Shown: positions 1 to 10,400, counted from the stretch's first letter. The stretch is 64,000 bases of DNA from GCA-2862585 sp049890295 (GCA_049890295.1 JBMHBP010000005.1:39377-103376); one strand, 5' to 3'. Notes: generated by a model not told the origin, from the sequence alone. A program made the numbers and translations.

Positions 1-310
1 CTGATTTCTGAATACCTTCAGCAGCAAGTTTATTAACTACTTTAGCTTCAGTTGCGATAGAAGCATGATCAGTTCCTGGCACCCAACAAGCATTAAAACC
101 TTGCATTCTAGCTCGTCTTATCAAAACGTCCTGCAGGGTATTGTTTAACATATGACCCATGTGTAATACTCCAGTAACATTGGGAGGTGGTATTACAATT
201 GTGTAGGGTTTTCTATTATCGGGAACCGACTTGAAATACCCTTTTTCCAACCAGTGTGAATACCACTTATGTTCGGATGTTGAAGGCTTGTATGACTTAG
301 GAATGCTCAT
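1..310 (-). CDS. valS: valyl-tRNA synthetase, N-terminal part (cut by window edge)
   Basis: Class I aminoacyl-tRNA synthetase that charges tRNA-Val in the cytoplasm. Only about the first 103 residues are present; the rest lies left of base 1. The ATG at 308-310 opens a frame beginning [20 protein letters not shown]. The family signature PPPNVTG is followed by HMGH, the ValRS form of the class I HIGH ATP-binding motif, at about residues 41-54, and by [10 protein letters not shown], part of the catalytic Rossmann fold. It is divergent from the DUF1573 gene, with 126 bases between the two start codons. The identification is firm; completeness cannot be judged. Confidence 0.95.
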   Translation of the reverse strand, partial: MSIPKSYKPSTSEHKWYSHWLEKGYFKSVPDNRKPYTIVIPPPNVTGVLHMGHMLNNTLQDVLIRRARMQGFNACWVPGTDHASIATEAKVVNKLAAEGIQKS

Positions 311-376
311 AAAACGTTTTCAAATTAATGAATCAAAAATACTATTTTCGGACAATTACTGGGACTGAAATTTACA

Positions 377-406
377 TTAAAATGAGACAATATTTTAGTA
401 CATTTG
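377..406 (+). promoter_or_regulatory. candidate Bacteroidota promoter for the DUF1573 gene
   Basis: TACATTTG at 399-406 fits the Bacteroidota -7 box TAnnTTTG. Nineteen bases upstream is TTA (377-379) where TTG is expected, so the -33 half is imperfect. Transcription would begin near 412. This argues against a TTG start at 404, which lies inside the -7 box, and for the ATG at 437. Confidence 0.4.
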
Positions 407-436
407 CTGTTATTAGTTAATATAAATTACAAAAAA

Positions 437-871
437 ATGAAAAACCTTTTATTATCTACTTTTTTTATAATTGCTGGACTTGTATCATTTGCTCAAACAA
501 CAGATGGACCAGTAATGGAGTTCGAATCATCTGTTATTGATTATGGATTAATAGAGCATAATTCTGACGGAAATAGAGAATTTGTATTAACTAATAATGG
601 TAATGCACCATTAATTATTTCTAACGCTAAGGGAAGTTGTGGTTGTACAGTGCCAACTTGGCCAAAAGCACCGATTCCACCAGGTGAATCTGCATCTATT
701 GGAGTAAAGTATTCTACTAATAGAATTGGTAAATTCACAAAAACTATTACTCTTACCACTAATTCAAAAGAGAAAACAAAGGTATTAACAATAAAAGGTG
801 AGGTAAAAAAACCGGTTGAGGCACCTGCAGCTCCGACTAAACCAAAAGCTTCTGTATTAGAGGTAAAATAA
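437..871 (+). CDS. secreted DUF1573 family protein
   Basis: Small exported protein of 144 residues with an N-terminal signal peptide (MKNLLLSTFFIIAGLVSFAQ, cleavage after the Q is plausible). The mature part is a single immunoglobulin-like DUF1573 domain. Its hallmarks are VIDYGLIEH, then FVLTNNGNAPLIIS, the paired cysteines of GSCGCTVPTWPK, and IPPGESASIGVKY. The C-terminus is a short Pro/Ala/Lys-rich tail. The family is abundant in Bacteroidota, is periplasmic or surface-exposed, and has no assigned biochemical role. The ATG at 437 is chosen because the alternative TTG at 404 would put residues before the signal peptide and lies in the promoter. A strong terminator follows. Confidence 0.88.
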   Translation: MKNLLLSTFFIIAGLVSFAQTTDGPVMEFESSVIDYGLIEHNSDGNREFVLTNNGNAPLIISNAKGSCGCTVPTWPKAPIPPGESASIGVKYSTNRIGKFTKTITLTTNSKEKTKVLTIKGEVKKPVEAPAAPTKPKASVLEVK

Positions 872-897
872 TTTCACAATACTTTCATCATTATTAA

Positions 898-924
898 GCC
901 CCCACTACATGGGGGCATTTTTTT
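898..924 (+). terminator. rho-independent terminator after the DUF1573 gene
   Basis: A perfect 6-bp GC stem (GCCCCC at 898-903, GGGGGC at 911-916) has a 7-base loop and is followed by A and seven T residues. It ends just before the aminotransferase start at 931. Confidence 0.85.
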
Positions 925-930
925 AATTTT

Positions 931-2130
931 ATGCCAAACATATCAAATAAAGGGATCAAAATGCCCGAGTCTCCAATTAGAAAACTTGTTCCATTTGCAG
1001 AAAAAGCTAAAAGTGAAGGAAAAACAGTTTTTCATCTTAACATTGGTCAACCTGATATAAAATCTCCGGAAGTTGCTTTAAATGCAGTTCGTGATTTTGA
1101 TAGTTCTGTTGTAGAATATAGTCATTCAGCAGGAATAGAAAGTTACAGAAGAGGGTTAGCTAAATACTATCAATCAACAGGTATCAACATTGACTACAAT
1201 AATGTTATGGTTACTACAGGTGGTTCTGAAGCATTACTTTTTGCATTGAATTCGTGTCTTGACAATGGTGATGAAATCATTATTCCTGAACCTTTTTATG
1301 CAAACTATAATGGCTTTTCCATTTCAGCTGGAGTTACTGTAAAGCCTATTACAACTACCATTGATAATGGTTTTGCCTTACCTTCAATAGAAGAATTTGA
1401 ACAACTCATAACACCAAAAACTAAGGCCATATTAATCTGTAACCCTGGTAATCCAACTGGTTATTTATATTCTAAAGAAGAACTTGAAACCTTGAGAGAT
1501 ATAGTAATTAAACATGATCTTTATCTTTTTGCAGATGAGGTTTACAGAGAGTTTTGTTACGATGGACATCATCATTTTTCTGTACTGAACATACAAGGTT
1601 TGGAAAATCATGTTGTTGTTATTGACTCCACTTCAAAACGATATAGTATGTGCGGTATTCGAGTAGGTTGTATTGTTTCAAAAAATCAAGAAGTCATGTC
1701 AACAGCATTGAAATTTGGTCAAGCACGCCTTTCACCTCCTACTTTTGGTCAAATTGCAGCAGAAGCAGCATTGAAAACTCCTCAATCTTATTTTGAAGAA
1801 GTTTCTACAGAATATATACAACGCAGGGATTTACTTATTAAAGGATTAAATTCTATTGAAGGTGTAGTATGTCCAAAACCGAAAGGTGCTTTTTATTGTA
1901 TCGCTCAATTACCTGTTGATAGTGCCGAAAAGTTCGCCCAATGGCTATTAGAAGATTTTGCATTTGAAAATTGCACTCTAATGGTTGCACCAGCAGCAGG
2001 TTTTTATTCTACTCCAAATACAGGATTAAATCAAGTTAGAATTGCTTATGTGCTAAATAAACAATCACTTTCAAAGGCCGTTGAATGTCTTAGAGAAGCA
2101 TTAAAAGTCTATCCAGGAAGAACCTTATAA
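931..2130 (+). CDS. class I/II pyridoxal-phosphate aminotransferase (aspartate aminotransferase-like)
   Basis: Cytosolic fold-type I PLP aminotransferase of 399 residues, the usual family length. Visible motifs are the substrate-loop segment LNIGQPDIKSP near residue 37, VTTGGSEALLFAL near 94, NPGNPTG at 171-177, ADEVY at 201-205 contacting the cofactor, and STSKRYSMCGIRVGC with the predicted Schiff-base lysine K236. These place it in the aspartate/alanine/aromatic aminotransferase superfamily. The substrate (aspartate, alanine, or an N-succinyl intermediate) cannot be decided from sequence alone. The first ATG is retained because family members begin with this short segment before PESPIRKLVPFA. 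The stop codon abuts the start of the next gene, so the two are probably co-transcribed. Confidence 0.9.
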   Translation: MPNISNKGIKMPESPIRKLVPFAEKAKSEGKTVFHLNIGQPDIKSPEVALNAVRDFDSSVVEYSHSAGIESYRRGLAKYYQSTGINIDYNNVMVTTGGSEALLFALNSCLDNGDEIIIPEPFYANYNGFSISAGVTVKPITTTIDNGFALPSIEEFEQLITPKTKAILICNPGNPTGYLYSKEELETLRDIVIKHDLYLFADEVYREFCYDGHHHFSVLNIQGLENHVVVIDSTSKRYSMCGIRVGCIVSKNQEVMSTALKFGQARLSPPTFGQIAAEAALKTPQSYFEEVSTEYIQRRDLLIKGLNSIEGVVCPKPKGAFYCIAQLPVDSAEKFAQWLLEDFAFENCTLMVAPAAGFYSTPNTGLNQVRIAYVLNKQSLSKAVECLREALKVYPGRTL

Positions 2131-2613
2131 ATGAATTTAGACTTATTTAAGAAACAAGCCCAACAAAAAAAAAGCGAAAACAAAGCCTTTTTTTCTAAAC
2201 TAAAACGTACCAAACCTAAGGTGTTGGACGAAAAAATACACCAACTTCATGATGAAGTATTTAGATGTACAGATTGTTTAGAGTGTGCAAATTGTTGCAA
2301 AACTACTGGACCACTCTTTACTGATAAAGATATTTCACGAATTGCTAAATTTTTAAGAATACGACCCTCCGAGTTTACCCATAAATATCTCCGAGTTGAT
2401 GAAGATAAGGATTACGTTCTTAAACAACTTCCATGCTCTTTTTTGGCTGAAGATAATAGTTGTACAATCTACGAAGTACGCCCAAAAGCATGTCGAGAAT
2501 TTCCACATACGGATAGAATTAGGCAACACCAAATTTTAGGTATAACTCAAAAAAATGTAACAATATGTCCGGCTGTTTTTGAAATCGTTGAAATGTTAAA
2601 AAAATCTATTTAA
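2131..2613 (+). CDS. YkgJ family cysteine-cluster protein
   Basis: Cytosolic protein of 160 residues with the YkgJ-type cysteine cluster, predicted to bind zinc or an iron-sulfur centre. Cysteines occur at 46, 49, 52, 55 and 56 (FRCTDCLECANCC), followed by a second set in CSFLAEDNSCTIYEVRP and KACREFP, then a late Cys near the C-terminus. The spacing C-x2-C-x2-C-x2-CC matches the family. The N-terminus (about 40 residues) is lysine-rich and helical. Its ATG directly follows the stop of the aminotransferase, indicating one transcript. Its last 4 bases overlap the convergent muramidase gene. The function of this family is not established; metal binding is inferred from the cysteines. Confidence 0.85.
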   Translation: MNLDLFKKQAQQKKSENKAFFSKLKRTKPKVLDEKIHQLHDEVFRCTDCLECANCCKTTGPLFTDKDISRIAKFLRIRPSEFTHKYLRVDEDKDYVLKQLPCSFLAEDNSCTIYEVRPKACREFPHTDRIRQHQILGITQKNVTICPAVFEIVEMLKKSI

Positions 2614-3752
2614 TACATCAGATATTTTTGCCTGATTTGCTTAAATTTTCCTAAATCTTCTTGCCAACTTTCACGAATTTCTTCTACACTTTTACCTTCA
2701 ATTATCTGCTGTTTAAGCCAACTATTACCAGCCAATTTATCAAAAAATGAATTAAAAAATTTATCTTTTTCAGATGAAGTCCGATAAGCTTCAATAAGGA
2801 AATTCAAATTAAGTTGATTCAGTTGATTGAATTGACTTAAATCTCTTCCAAAACACTCAAGGCCTTCATGTTTTGGGTATTTCGAACCAGCACCTGTATA
2901 AGGAATGAACGAATAATCGCTGTTTAAATTTGGTGACCCATAATGCTGAAAAGGTAAACTAGTACCTCTTCCAACACTTACATTTGTACCTTCAAACAAA
3001 CACAGGGATGGATACAAATTAATCGATTGTGCATTAGGTAAGTTTGGCGATGGCTTAACTGGCAAACGATAAATAATATTTCTGTTGTAATTAACCATTG
3101 GAATAATTGTTAAATCACAATTTAGGCTCCCATCTAACCAAGCTTCCTTATTTATCATCTGAGCATACTCTCCGATGGTCATCCCATGAACAATAGGAAC
3201 AGGATGCATACCCACAAATGAGCGAAAGTTAGTATCTAAAACAGGACCATCAATATAATGTCCGTTTGGATTGGGTCGATCCAAAACTACCACAGGTATT
3301 TTATGCTCGGCAGCAGATTCCATAACATAGTGTAGTGTCGATATATAAGTATAAAACCTTGCTCCAACATCCTGTATGTCAAAAAGGAGTATATCAATTC
3401 CTTTTAATTGTTCAGGACTAGGTTTTTTATTTTTGCCGTAAAGAGAAATAATAGGTAATGCTGTTTTTTTATCAATACTATCACTAATATGTGCACCTGC
3501 ATCGGCTTTACCACGAAAACCATGTTCTGGACTAAATACTTTGACGATATTTACACCACTCGAAAGTAGACTGTCAACTAAATGTGTGGCATTTATCATT
3601 GAAGTTTGATTAGCCACTATTCCTACTGACCTATCTTTGAGCTGTGGTAAATAGTTCTGCGTTTGATAAGCACCAATTATTAATGAATTTTGAGCACATG
3701 ACCATTGTAAAAAACAAAACAGAAAAAGGAATATTTGATTAATTTTAAGCAC
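2610..3752 (-). CDS. DUF1343 / NamZ-type exo-beta-N-acetylmuramidase, exported
   Basis: Predicted envelope protein of 380 residues in the DUF1343 (NamZ) family, whose characterised members release N-acetylmuramic acid from peptidoglycan fragments. An N-terminal hydrophobic segment ends in QWSCAQ; this is either a relaxed lipobox or an SPI site. Recognisable family segments are VGIVANQTS, FSPEHGFRG, LLFDIQDVGARFYTYIST, VLDRPNPNG and the C-terminal SVEEIRESW. Length is as expected for the family. It is transcribed divergently from the neighbouring permease with only 11 bases between the two ATGs. Its promoter therefore probably overlaps the permease coding region. Confidence 0.87.
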   Translation of the reverse strand: MLKINQIFLFLFCFLQWSCAQNSLIIGAYQTQNYLPQLKDRSVGIVANQTSMINATHLVDSLLSSGVNIVKVFSPEHGFRGKADAGAHISDSIDKKTALPIISLYGKNKKPSPEQLKGIDILLFDIQDVGARFYTYISTLHYVMESAAEHKIPVVVLDRPNPNGHYIDGPVLDTNFRSFVGMHPVPIVHGMTIGEYAQMINKEAWLDGSLNCDLTIIPMVNYNRNIIYRLPVKPSPNLPNAQSINLYPSLCLFEGTNVSVGRGTSLPFQHYGSPNLNSDYSFIPYTGAGSKYPKHEGLECFGRDLSQFNQLNQLNLNFLIEAYRTSSEKDKFFNSFFDKLAGNSWLKQQIIEGKSVEEIRESWQEDLGKFKQIRQKYLMY

Positions 3753-3763
3753 TATAATATTTA

Positions 3764-4981
3764 ATGAATTTTTCTCTATTCATAGCTAAACGCCTTATTG
3801 GCAAAAAAGAATATCGATTTTCTAAACCGATTATTCGAATTGCAATTACTGCTATCGCATTAAGTCTATCCGTTATGTTGTTATCTGTAACGATAATCAA
3901 TGGATTTCAAAAAGACATAAAAGACAAAGTTATAGGTTTCAGCTCTCATATTCAAATTACAAGTATAGTTCAGGGAAATTCTTATGAATCTGTTGCTATG
4001 GAGTTTTCTGATACACTTCATTCAGTATTAAATAATATAGAAGGAATAAGCCATTATCATATTTATGCAACAAAAGCAGGAATTATTAAAACTAAAGACG
4101 AAATACAAGGAATTATGCTCAAGGGCATTAGCAAAGATTTTAATTATTCTTTTATGCAATCCAAATTAGTTGACGGATTTCTGCCTCAATTTAATCTTGA
4201 AAAAAAATCTAATGAAATTATTATTTCTAAAACTATTTGTGATAAGTTAAAGCTAGCTGTTAACGATAAAATACAGCTATATTTTGTTCAAAACCCGGTT
4301 CGAGTACGTTCATTAACTATTTCTGGAATATTTGACACAGGCGTGGCTGAGTTAGATGAAGTAATTGCCTTTGGTGATATAAGACACATACAAAAACTAA
4401 ATAAGTGGTCTTCCAACCAAATTGGAGGAGTAGAGATATTATTAGATAAAGATGATAACATCGAAAAAATTAACCAGGAAATTTTATATAGCTTACCGTA
4501 TGAATTGAATTCAAGAACAGTTATCGAAAACAATCCTCAACTTTTTGATTGGTTAGAATTACAAAATTTAAATGTAAAAGTTATTCTTTTCTTAATGCTT
4601 ATAGTTGCAGCCATAAATATGATTACTGCATTATTTATATTAATATTAGAACAAACTCAACTTATTGGCACATTAAAGTCATTAGGGGCTACTAATTGGA
4701 ATATTAGAAAAGTATTTTTATACCATTCAACCTACCTAATCTTAAAAGGCTTATTTTATGGTAATATTATTGGGATTTTTCTAGCCTATGTTCAAAAAGA
4801 ATTCAAAATTATAGCACTTGACCCACAAACATATTATATGTCTTTCATACCGATTCATCTTGACTTGTTCAGTATATTTGCAATAAATCTTGGAACGATT
4901 TTGATATGTGTACTCATTTTAATCATTCCAACATATCTCATAAGTAAAATAAACCCTATTAACACAATCCGTTTCGAATAA
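3764..4981 (+). CDS. FtsX-like ABC transporter permease of the LolC/LolE type
   Basis: Inner-membrane protein of 405 residues. It has the MacB/LolCE topology: a first membrane helix at about 25-50, a large periplasmic domain at about 50-265, and three C-terminal helices near 270-295, 320-342 and 365-395. The segment LIGTLKSLGATNWNIRKVF is the cytoplasmic coupling region typical of FtsX-fold permeases, and the start SLFIAKRLIGKK is typical of Bacteroidota LolC/E-like proteins. Such permeases work with an ATPase (LolD type) to extract lipoproteins from the inner membrane. No ATPase gene is adjacent, so lipoprotein release is inferred from family membership. The next gene starts one base after its stop codon. 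Confidence 0.85.
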   Translation: MNFSLFIAKRLIGKKEYRFSKPIIRIAITAIALSLSVMLLSVTIINGFQKDIKDKVIGFSSHIQITSIVQGNSYESVAMEFSDTLHSVLNNIEGISHYHIYATKAGIIKTKDEIQGIMLKGISKDFNYSFMQSKLVDGFLPQFNLEKKSNEIIISKTICDKLKLAVNDKIQLYFVQNPVRVRSLTISGIFDTGVAELDEVIAFGDIRHIQKLNKWSSNQIGGVEILLDKDDNIEKINQEILYSLPYELNSRTVIENNPQLFDWLELQNLNVKVILFLMLIVAAINMITALFILILEQTQLIGTLKSLGATNWNIRKVFLYHSTYLILKGLFYGNIIGIFLAYVQKEFKIIALDPQTYYMSFIPIHLDLFSIFAINLGTILICVLILIIPTYLISKINPINTIRFE

Positions 4982-4982
4982 A

Positions 4983-5957
4983 ATGAAATATTACAATCAC
5001 ATTGTTGAAACAATAGGTAATACACCTATGGTTCGATTACACAAAGTAGTTGATACTGAAGCTATTGTACTAGCAAAAGTAGAAAGTTTCAATCCTGGTC
5101 ATTCAACAAAGGATAGAATGGCTTTAAAAATGATTGAAGATGCTGAAAAAGAAGGTTTGATAAAGCCTGGTGGAACAATCATTGAGGGAACCTCAGGAAA
5201 TACTGGAATGGGACTAGCTTTAGCTTGTATTCAAAGAGGCTATAAGTTGATTTGTACAATTTCTGATAAACAGTCCAAAGAGAAAATAGATATTCTTAAA
5301 GCAATGGGAGCTGAAATTTATGTTTGCCCTACAAATGTTGAGCCTGAAGATCCACAATCTTATTATTCTGTAGCTAAGCGTTTAAATGAAGAAATTCCAA
5401 ATTCTTTTTACCCCAATCAATATGACAACTTATCCAATAGACTGGCTCATTATGAAACAACCGGACCAGAAATTTGGGAGCAAACCAATGGGAAAATCAC
5501 TCATTTTATTGTTGGTGTAGGAACCGGCGGTACTATTTCTGGAATTGCAAAATTTTTAAAACAACAAAATCAAAATATTAAAATTTGGGGAGTAGACTCT
5601 TATGGCTCAGTTTATAAAAAATATCATGAGACCGGAGTTTTTGATAAAAATGAAATTTATTCTTACATAACAGAGGGTATTGGAGAAGATATTCTCCCAA
5701 AAAATGTTGATTTTGACTTAATTGATCATTTTGAAAAAGTTACTGATAAAGATGGTGCAATTTATGCCAGAAGACTAGCTAAGGAAGAAGGTATTTTTGC
5801 TGGCTACTCCTGTGGTAGTGCTATAGCCGCTATAGATCAATTGAAGGATAAGCTAACTAAAAATGACGTTGTTGTAGTTTTACTTCATGACCATGGAAGC
5901 CGCTATGTAGCCAAAGTTTTCAATGATGATTGGATGAAAGAACAAGGTTTTATTTAA
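4983..5957 (+). CDS. PLP-dependent cysteine synthase / cystathionine beta-synthase family protein
   Basis: Fold-type II PLP enzyme of 324 residues, related to O-acetylserine sulfhydrylase and to the catalytic core of cystathionine beta-synthase. The start YYNHIVETIGNTPMVRL is characteristic. The cofactor lysine is K43 in NPGHSTKDR, the substrate loop is EGTSGNTG at 68-75, and the phosphate-binding glycine loop is GVGTGGTISG near 180. There is no C-terminal CBS regulatory domain. The GHSTKDR form, rather than the common GSVKDR, is shared by a Bacteroidota subgroup. Whether sulfide or homocysteine is the acceptor cannot be told. It is coupled to the upstream permease gene (1-base gap), though the functions are not obviously linked. 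Confidence 0.86.
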   Translation: MKYYNHIVETIGNTPMVRLHKVVDTEAIVLAKVESFNPGHSTKDRMALKMIEDAEKEGLIKPGGTIIEGTSGNTGMGLALACIQRGYKLICTISDKQSKEKIDILKAMGAEIYVCPTNVEPEDPQSYYSVAKRLNEEIPNSFYPNQYDNLSNRLAHYETTGPEIWEQTNGKITHFIVGVGTGGTISGIAKFLKQQNQNIKIWGVDSYGSVYKKYHETGVFDKNEIYSYITEGIGEDILPKNVDFDLIDHFEKVTDKDGAIYARRLAKEEGIFAGYSCGSAIAAIDQLKDKLTKNDVVVVLLHDHGSRYVAKVFNDDWMKEQGFI

Positions 5958-6018
5958 TTTTATATACTATAAACCATTTTTTTTAACCTAACTTTACAAT
6001 AATTAAGCAAAACCATTT

Positions 6019-7098
6019 ATGAAAGCAGTAAAATTTGATCGTTCACAATCTAATGAGTTTATTTCTGATTTAAGAAAATCAGTAGATAATTACTTCACTT
6101 CCAACAATATTACAAGATTTGGAAACTTTAGTATGGTTATTAAAACTATATTTATGTTTAGTCTATATTTTATACCCTATTTTCTTGTTGTTAGTGGAAG
6201 TATAACAAGTCCTATACTATATTGGCTTATGTGGGTTTGTATGGGTGTTGGCATGGCTGGAATCGGTCTTTCTGTAATGCACGATGCCAATCATGCAGCT
6301 TACTCTAATAACAAAATCGTTAACAAACTTTTAGGCTTATCTTTAAACTTCTTAGGAGGAAGTGCAAAAAATTGGAAAATACAACATAATAGACTTCACC
6401 ATACATTTACTAATGTACATGATCTAGACCCTGATGTTAGTCCAGTAGGCCTACTTCGGTTTTCTCCAAAGGCTCCACTCAAAAAATTCCATAAGTTCCA
6501 ACATATATACGCCTGGTTTTTTTATGGACTAATGACTATTTCATGGGCAACAAACAAGGAATTCAAACAACTTAATGATTTTCTTAAAGACGGAGTAATA
6601 AAAAAGAAAGAATATTGGTCTCTGATGACTGAAATGGTGGCATGGAAAATCATTTATTATGCTTATTTATTTGCTGTACCTTATTTTCTAGTTGGTGGAA
6701 TATCATTTGGATTTTGGTTACTATGTTTCTTTTCTTTACATTTTGTTTCTGGGATAATTCTATCAACTATTTTTCAAACTGCTCATATTATGCCAGAATG
6801 CGAACATCCAAACGTCAATGAATCAAATACGATTGAAAACAACTGGGCTATTCATCAACTTGAAACAACTTCAAATTATGCCCCTAAAAGTAGATTCTTC
6901 TCTTGGTTTGTTGGAGGACTAAACTTTCAAATTGAACATCACTTATTTCCTAATATTTGTCATGTTCACTACAAAGAAATTTCAAAAATTGTTATGCAGA
7001 AAAGTAAAGAATATAACTTACCATATCACTCTCATAAAAATTTTGCTAAGGCTTTAGGTGAACATAAAAGAATGTTGAAAACTCTAGGGAAAGCATAA
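6019..7098 (+). CDS. membrane fatty-acid desaturase (acyl-lipid / linoleoyl-CoA desaturase-like)
   Basis: Integral-membrane di-iron desaturase of 359 residues that would introduce a double bond into an acyl chain. The three histidine boxes are present: HDANH at 88-92, HNRLHH at 123-128 and QIEHH at 304-308. In the third box a Q replaces the first histidine, the form typical of front-end (delta-5/delta-6-type) desaturases. Membrane segments are near 45-60, 64-86, 207-226 and 228-250. No cytochrome b5 domain is fused at the N-terminus, so an external electron donor is needed. The gene stands alone and is followed by a bidirectional terminator. Regiospecificity is not determinable here. Confidence 0.87.
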   Translation: MKAVKFDRSQSNEFISDLRKSVDNYFTSNNITRFGNFSMVIKTIFMFSLYFIPYFLVVSGSITSPILYWLMWVCMGVGMAGIGLSVMHDANHAAYSNNKIVNKLLGLSLNFLGGSAKNWKIQHNRLHHTFTNVHDLDPDVSPVGLLRFSPKAPLKKFHKFQHIYAWFFYGLMTISWATNKEFKQLNDFLKDGVIKKKEYWSLMTEMVAWKIIYYAYLFAVPYFLVGGISFGFWLLCFFSLHFVSGIILSTIFQTAHIMPECEHPNVNESNTIENNWAIHQLETTSNYAPKSRFFSWFVGGLNFQIEHHLFPNICHVHYKEISKIVMQKSKEYNLPYHSHKNFAKALGEHKRMLKTLGKA

Positions 7099-7120
7099 CA
7101 GTAATACATATTTATTTAAA

Positions 7121-7158
7121 AACTAAAAAACCCACTCAATGAGTAGGTTTTTTAGTTA
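7121..7158. terminator. bidirectional terminator between desaturase and DUF3467 genes
   Basis: An inverted repeat AACTAAAAAACCCACTCA / TGAGTAGGTTTTTTAGTT has one mismatch. It places a T-run on the 3' side for either strand, as expected between convergent transcription units. Confidence 0.8.
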
Positions 7159-7174
7159 TGTAAGTAAACACTAT

Positions 7175-7483
7175 TTAAGCCTCGGCTGTGGGTCCGCTAA
7201 AACTTAACGGAATATTACTTGCAGAATCCATATTCTTAATTGAACCATGTTGTGATTCATATTTAGTAATATTATCATTCAAAGCCTTTAGTAAACGTTT
7301 TGCATGCTGAGGAGTTAAAAGAACTCTTGACTTTACCTTTGCCTTTGGAACTCCTGGCATAACTTTAATAAAGTCTAAAACAAATTCAGATGGCGAATGA
7401 TTAATTATAGCAAGGTTACTATAAACACCTTCTGCAACGTCTTCTGAAAGTTCAATATTTAATCCTTTTTTTTCCTCTGACAT
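7175..7483 (-). CDS. DUF3467 domain protein following rpoC
   Basis: Protein of 102 residues matching DUF3467, with the recognisable core GVYSNLAIINHSPSEFVLDF followed by LLTPQHAKRLLKALNDNI. Such small proteins occur widely in bacteria, and in Bacteroidota are commonly found directly after rpoC, as here (7 bases downstream). No catalytic motif, signal peptide or membrane segment is visible, so it is probably cytosolic. Function is unknown. Its position at the end of the ribosomal protein/RNA polymerase operon suggests co-expression with rpoC, but does not by itself show an RNA polymerase-related role. Confidence 0.85.
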   Translation of the reverse strand: MSEEKKGLNIELSEDVAEGVYSNLAIINHSPSEFVLDFIKVMPGVPKAKVKSRVLLTPQHAKRLLKALNDNITKYESQHGSIKNMDSASNIPLSFSGPTAEA

Positions 7484-7490
7484 AGTTCAA

Positions 7491-10400
7491 TTAAATAAGT
7501 TCTTCTTCAATATTAGATTCGTCTTTAGCCTCCATCAAATTATCAAATTCTTGCTGAGAACCCACCACTAAATCATCAAATACTCTTAATCCAGTTCCGG
7601 CTGGTATTTTATGACCTACAATGACATTTTCTTTCAAGCCTTCTAATCCGTCGCGCTTACCGTTAATTGCCGCAGCATTTAATACTTTGGTAGTTTCCTG
7701 GAATGAAGCAGCTGATACCCAACTATTAGTTTGAAGAGCAGCTCTGGTAATACCCTGAATTTTTTGCTCACTTGTCGCTGGGACAACATCTCTTATCTCT
7801 ACAGTTTTAAGATCTTTACGTCTTAACCTTGAATTTTCTTCTCTTAATTTTCTAGAGGATACTATTTGACCCGCTTTTAAAATTTGTGAGTCACCAGAAT
7901 CTTCAACAACTTTCATTCCGAAAATTCTATCGTTTTCTTCTAAAAATTCAAGCTTCGTAACTACCTGACCGTCAAGGAATCTTGTATCACCTGCATCAAC
8001 AATTGACATTTTACGCATCATTTGTCTGACAACAACCTCAAAGTGTTTATCGTTAATTTTCATACCTTGAAGTCTATATACTTCTTGGATCTCATTAACA
8101 ATATACTCTTGTACGGCTGTTGGTCCCTTAATTCTTAAGATATCAGAAGGAGTTATAGCTCCGTCACATAATGGCATACCTGACTTAACAAAATCATTTT
8201 CTTGAACAAGAATATGTTTAGATAATGGTATTAAGTATTTTGATACTTGACCAGTTTTGGATGTAATTATTACCTCTTTATTACCTCTTTTAATCTTTGG
8301 ACCGAATGATACAATACCATCAATTTCGGTAACTACTGCAGGATTTGAAGGGTTTCTAGCTTCAAAAAGCTCTGTAACTCTTGGAAGACCACCTGTAATA
8401 TCTCCTAAAGATGAGGCCAATCTTGGAATCTTAGCAATTATCTGACCCGCTTTTATCGTTTGGTTATCTTCAACTGATAAATGTGCTTTTACTGGAATAC
8501 TATAATTTCTAGTTTGATCTGCTTTCTTGCTAACGATTGAAATTGTTGGATTTAACGTTTTATCCTTTCTTTCAATCATTACTTTTTCTTCAAATCCAGT
8601 TTGCTCATCAGATTCTACTCTATACGATAAACCTTCTATAATATCAGCAAATGCCACTTTTCCATCAAATTCAGAAACGATGACTGCGTTATATGGATCC
8701 CAGTCACAAATTTTAGTGCCTTTTTTGATTTTTTTGCCTGATTCAACGTATAAACTTGAACCATAAGGAATATTGTTTGATGATAAGACAATCCCTAATT
8801 TTTCATCGATTACTCTAACTTCAGAAGTCCTACTTATAACCATCAATACATCTTCACCATCTTCATTGACTGTTTTGATTGTTTTTAAATCATCAATTTC
8901 AACTTTTCCGTCATGCTTAGTGACTATACTAGACTCTGAAGCAATTTTAGAGGCTGTACCACCAAAGTGGAATGTTCTAAGAGTTAACTGTGTGCCTGGC
9001 TCTCCAATGGACTGTGCAGCAACAACACCAACAGTATCACCAGGAACAGCCATGTTAGCTGTTGATAGATTTCTACCATAACATTTAGCACATACACCTT
9101 TTTTAGCTTCACAAGTAAGTACTGAGCGTACTTCTACGGTTTCAATTTTAGCATCCTCAATAGCTTGAGCTGACTTTTCAATAATCATCTCATCACTCGC
9201 AACTATCAAATTACCTTTCTGATCGTATATGTCATGAAGTGAAACTCTTCCGACAATCCTGTCTTTGAGTGGCTCTACGATTTCATCGTTCTTCTTGAAG
9301 GCTGATATTTCAAGACCTCTTAAAGTACCACAATCTTCAATCTTTACTACTACATCTTGTGATGCGTCAACTAAACGTCTAGTTAAGTAACCTGCGTCTG
9401 CTGTTTTTAAGGCAGTATCAGCAAGTCCTTTTCTAGCACCGTGTGTTGAGATAAAGTACTCTAAAATGGATAGCCCTTCCTTAAAGTTAGCGATAATTGG
9501 ATTTTCAATAATAGCAGCTCCACTCTTATCACCTGATTTTTGTGGTTTAGCCATTAGTCCTCTCATACCACCTAACTGCTTAATTTGTTCTTTTGAACCC
9601 CTTGCTCCTGAATCAAGCATCATATAAACAGAGTTAAATCCTTCTTTATCAGAACTTAACTGGTTCATTACTTTTTCAGTAAGGTGGGCATTTGTGTTTG
9701 ACCAAATATCAATAACCTGATTGTATCGTTCATTATTTGTAATGAATCCCATGTTATAGTTAGTTGTTACTTCATCAACTTGTTGATAAGCATCACTAAC
9801 CATATTATCTTTTTCATCAGGAATAATTACATCACCAAGGTTAAATGAAAGACCACCTTTAAAGGCGAAATCATATCCAATTGATTTAATAGCATCTAAG
9901 AATTCAGCTGTTTTAGCGATACCTGAGGTAGCTAAAACTTTACCAATAATATCTCTTAATGCTTTTTTAGTTAATAATTGATCTATAAAACCTACTTCTT
10001 CTGGAACATGCTCATTGAATAACACTCTTCCGACAGTAGTTTCATACAATTTTGTTACTAAGCTATTATCTTCTTTTATAGACGTTCTTACTTTAATGAT
10101 AGAATGTAAATCAACTATACCTTCGTTAAAAGCAATTTTCACCTCATCGCTAGAGTAGAATGAAAGTCCTTCACCTTTTGCACCTTTTAGTGGCTTTGTC
10201 ATGTAATAAAGACCTAGTACCATGTCCTGAGAAGGTACAGTTACTGGTGCTCCATTGGCAGGGTTTAGAATGTTGTGAGAAGCTAACATTAATAACTGTG
10301 CTTCTAAAACAGCTGCTTCACCCAATGGTAGGTGTACTGCCATTTGGTCACCATCAAAGTCGGCATTAAATGCTGTACAAACTAGGGGGTGTAATCTAAT

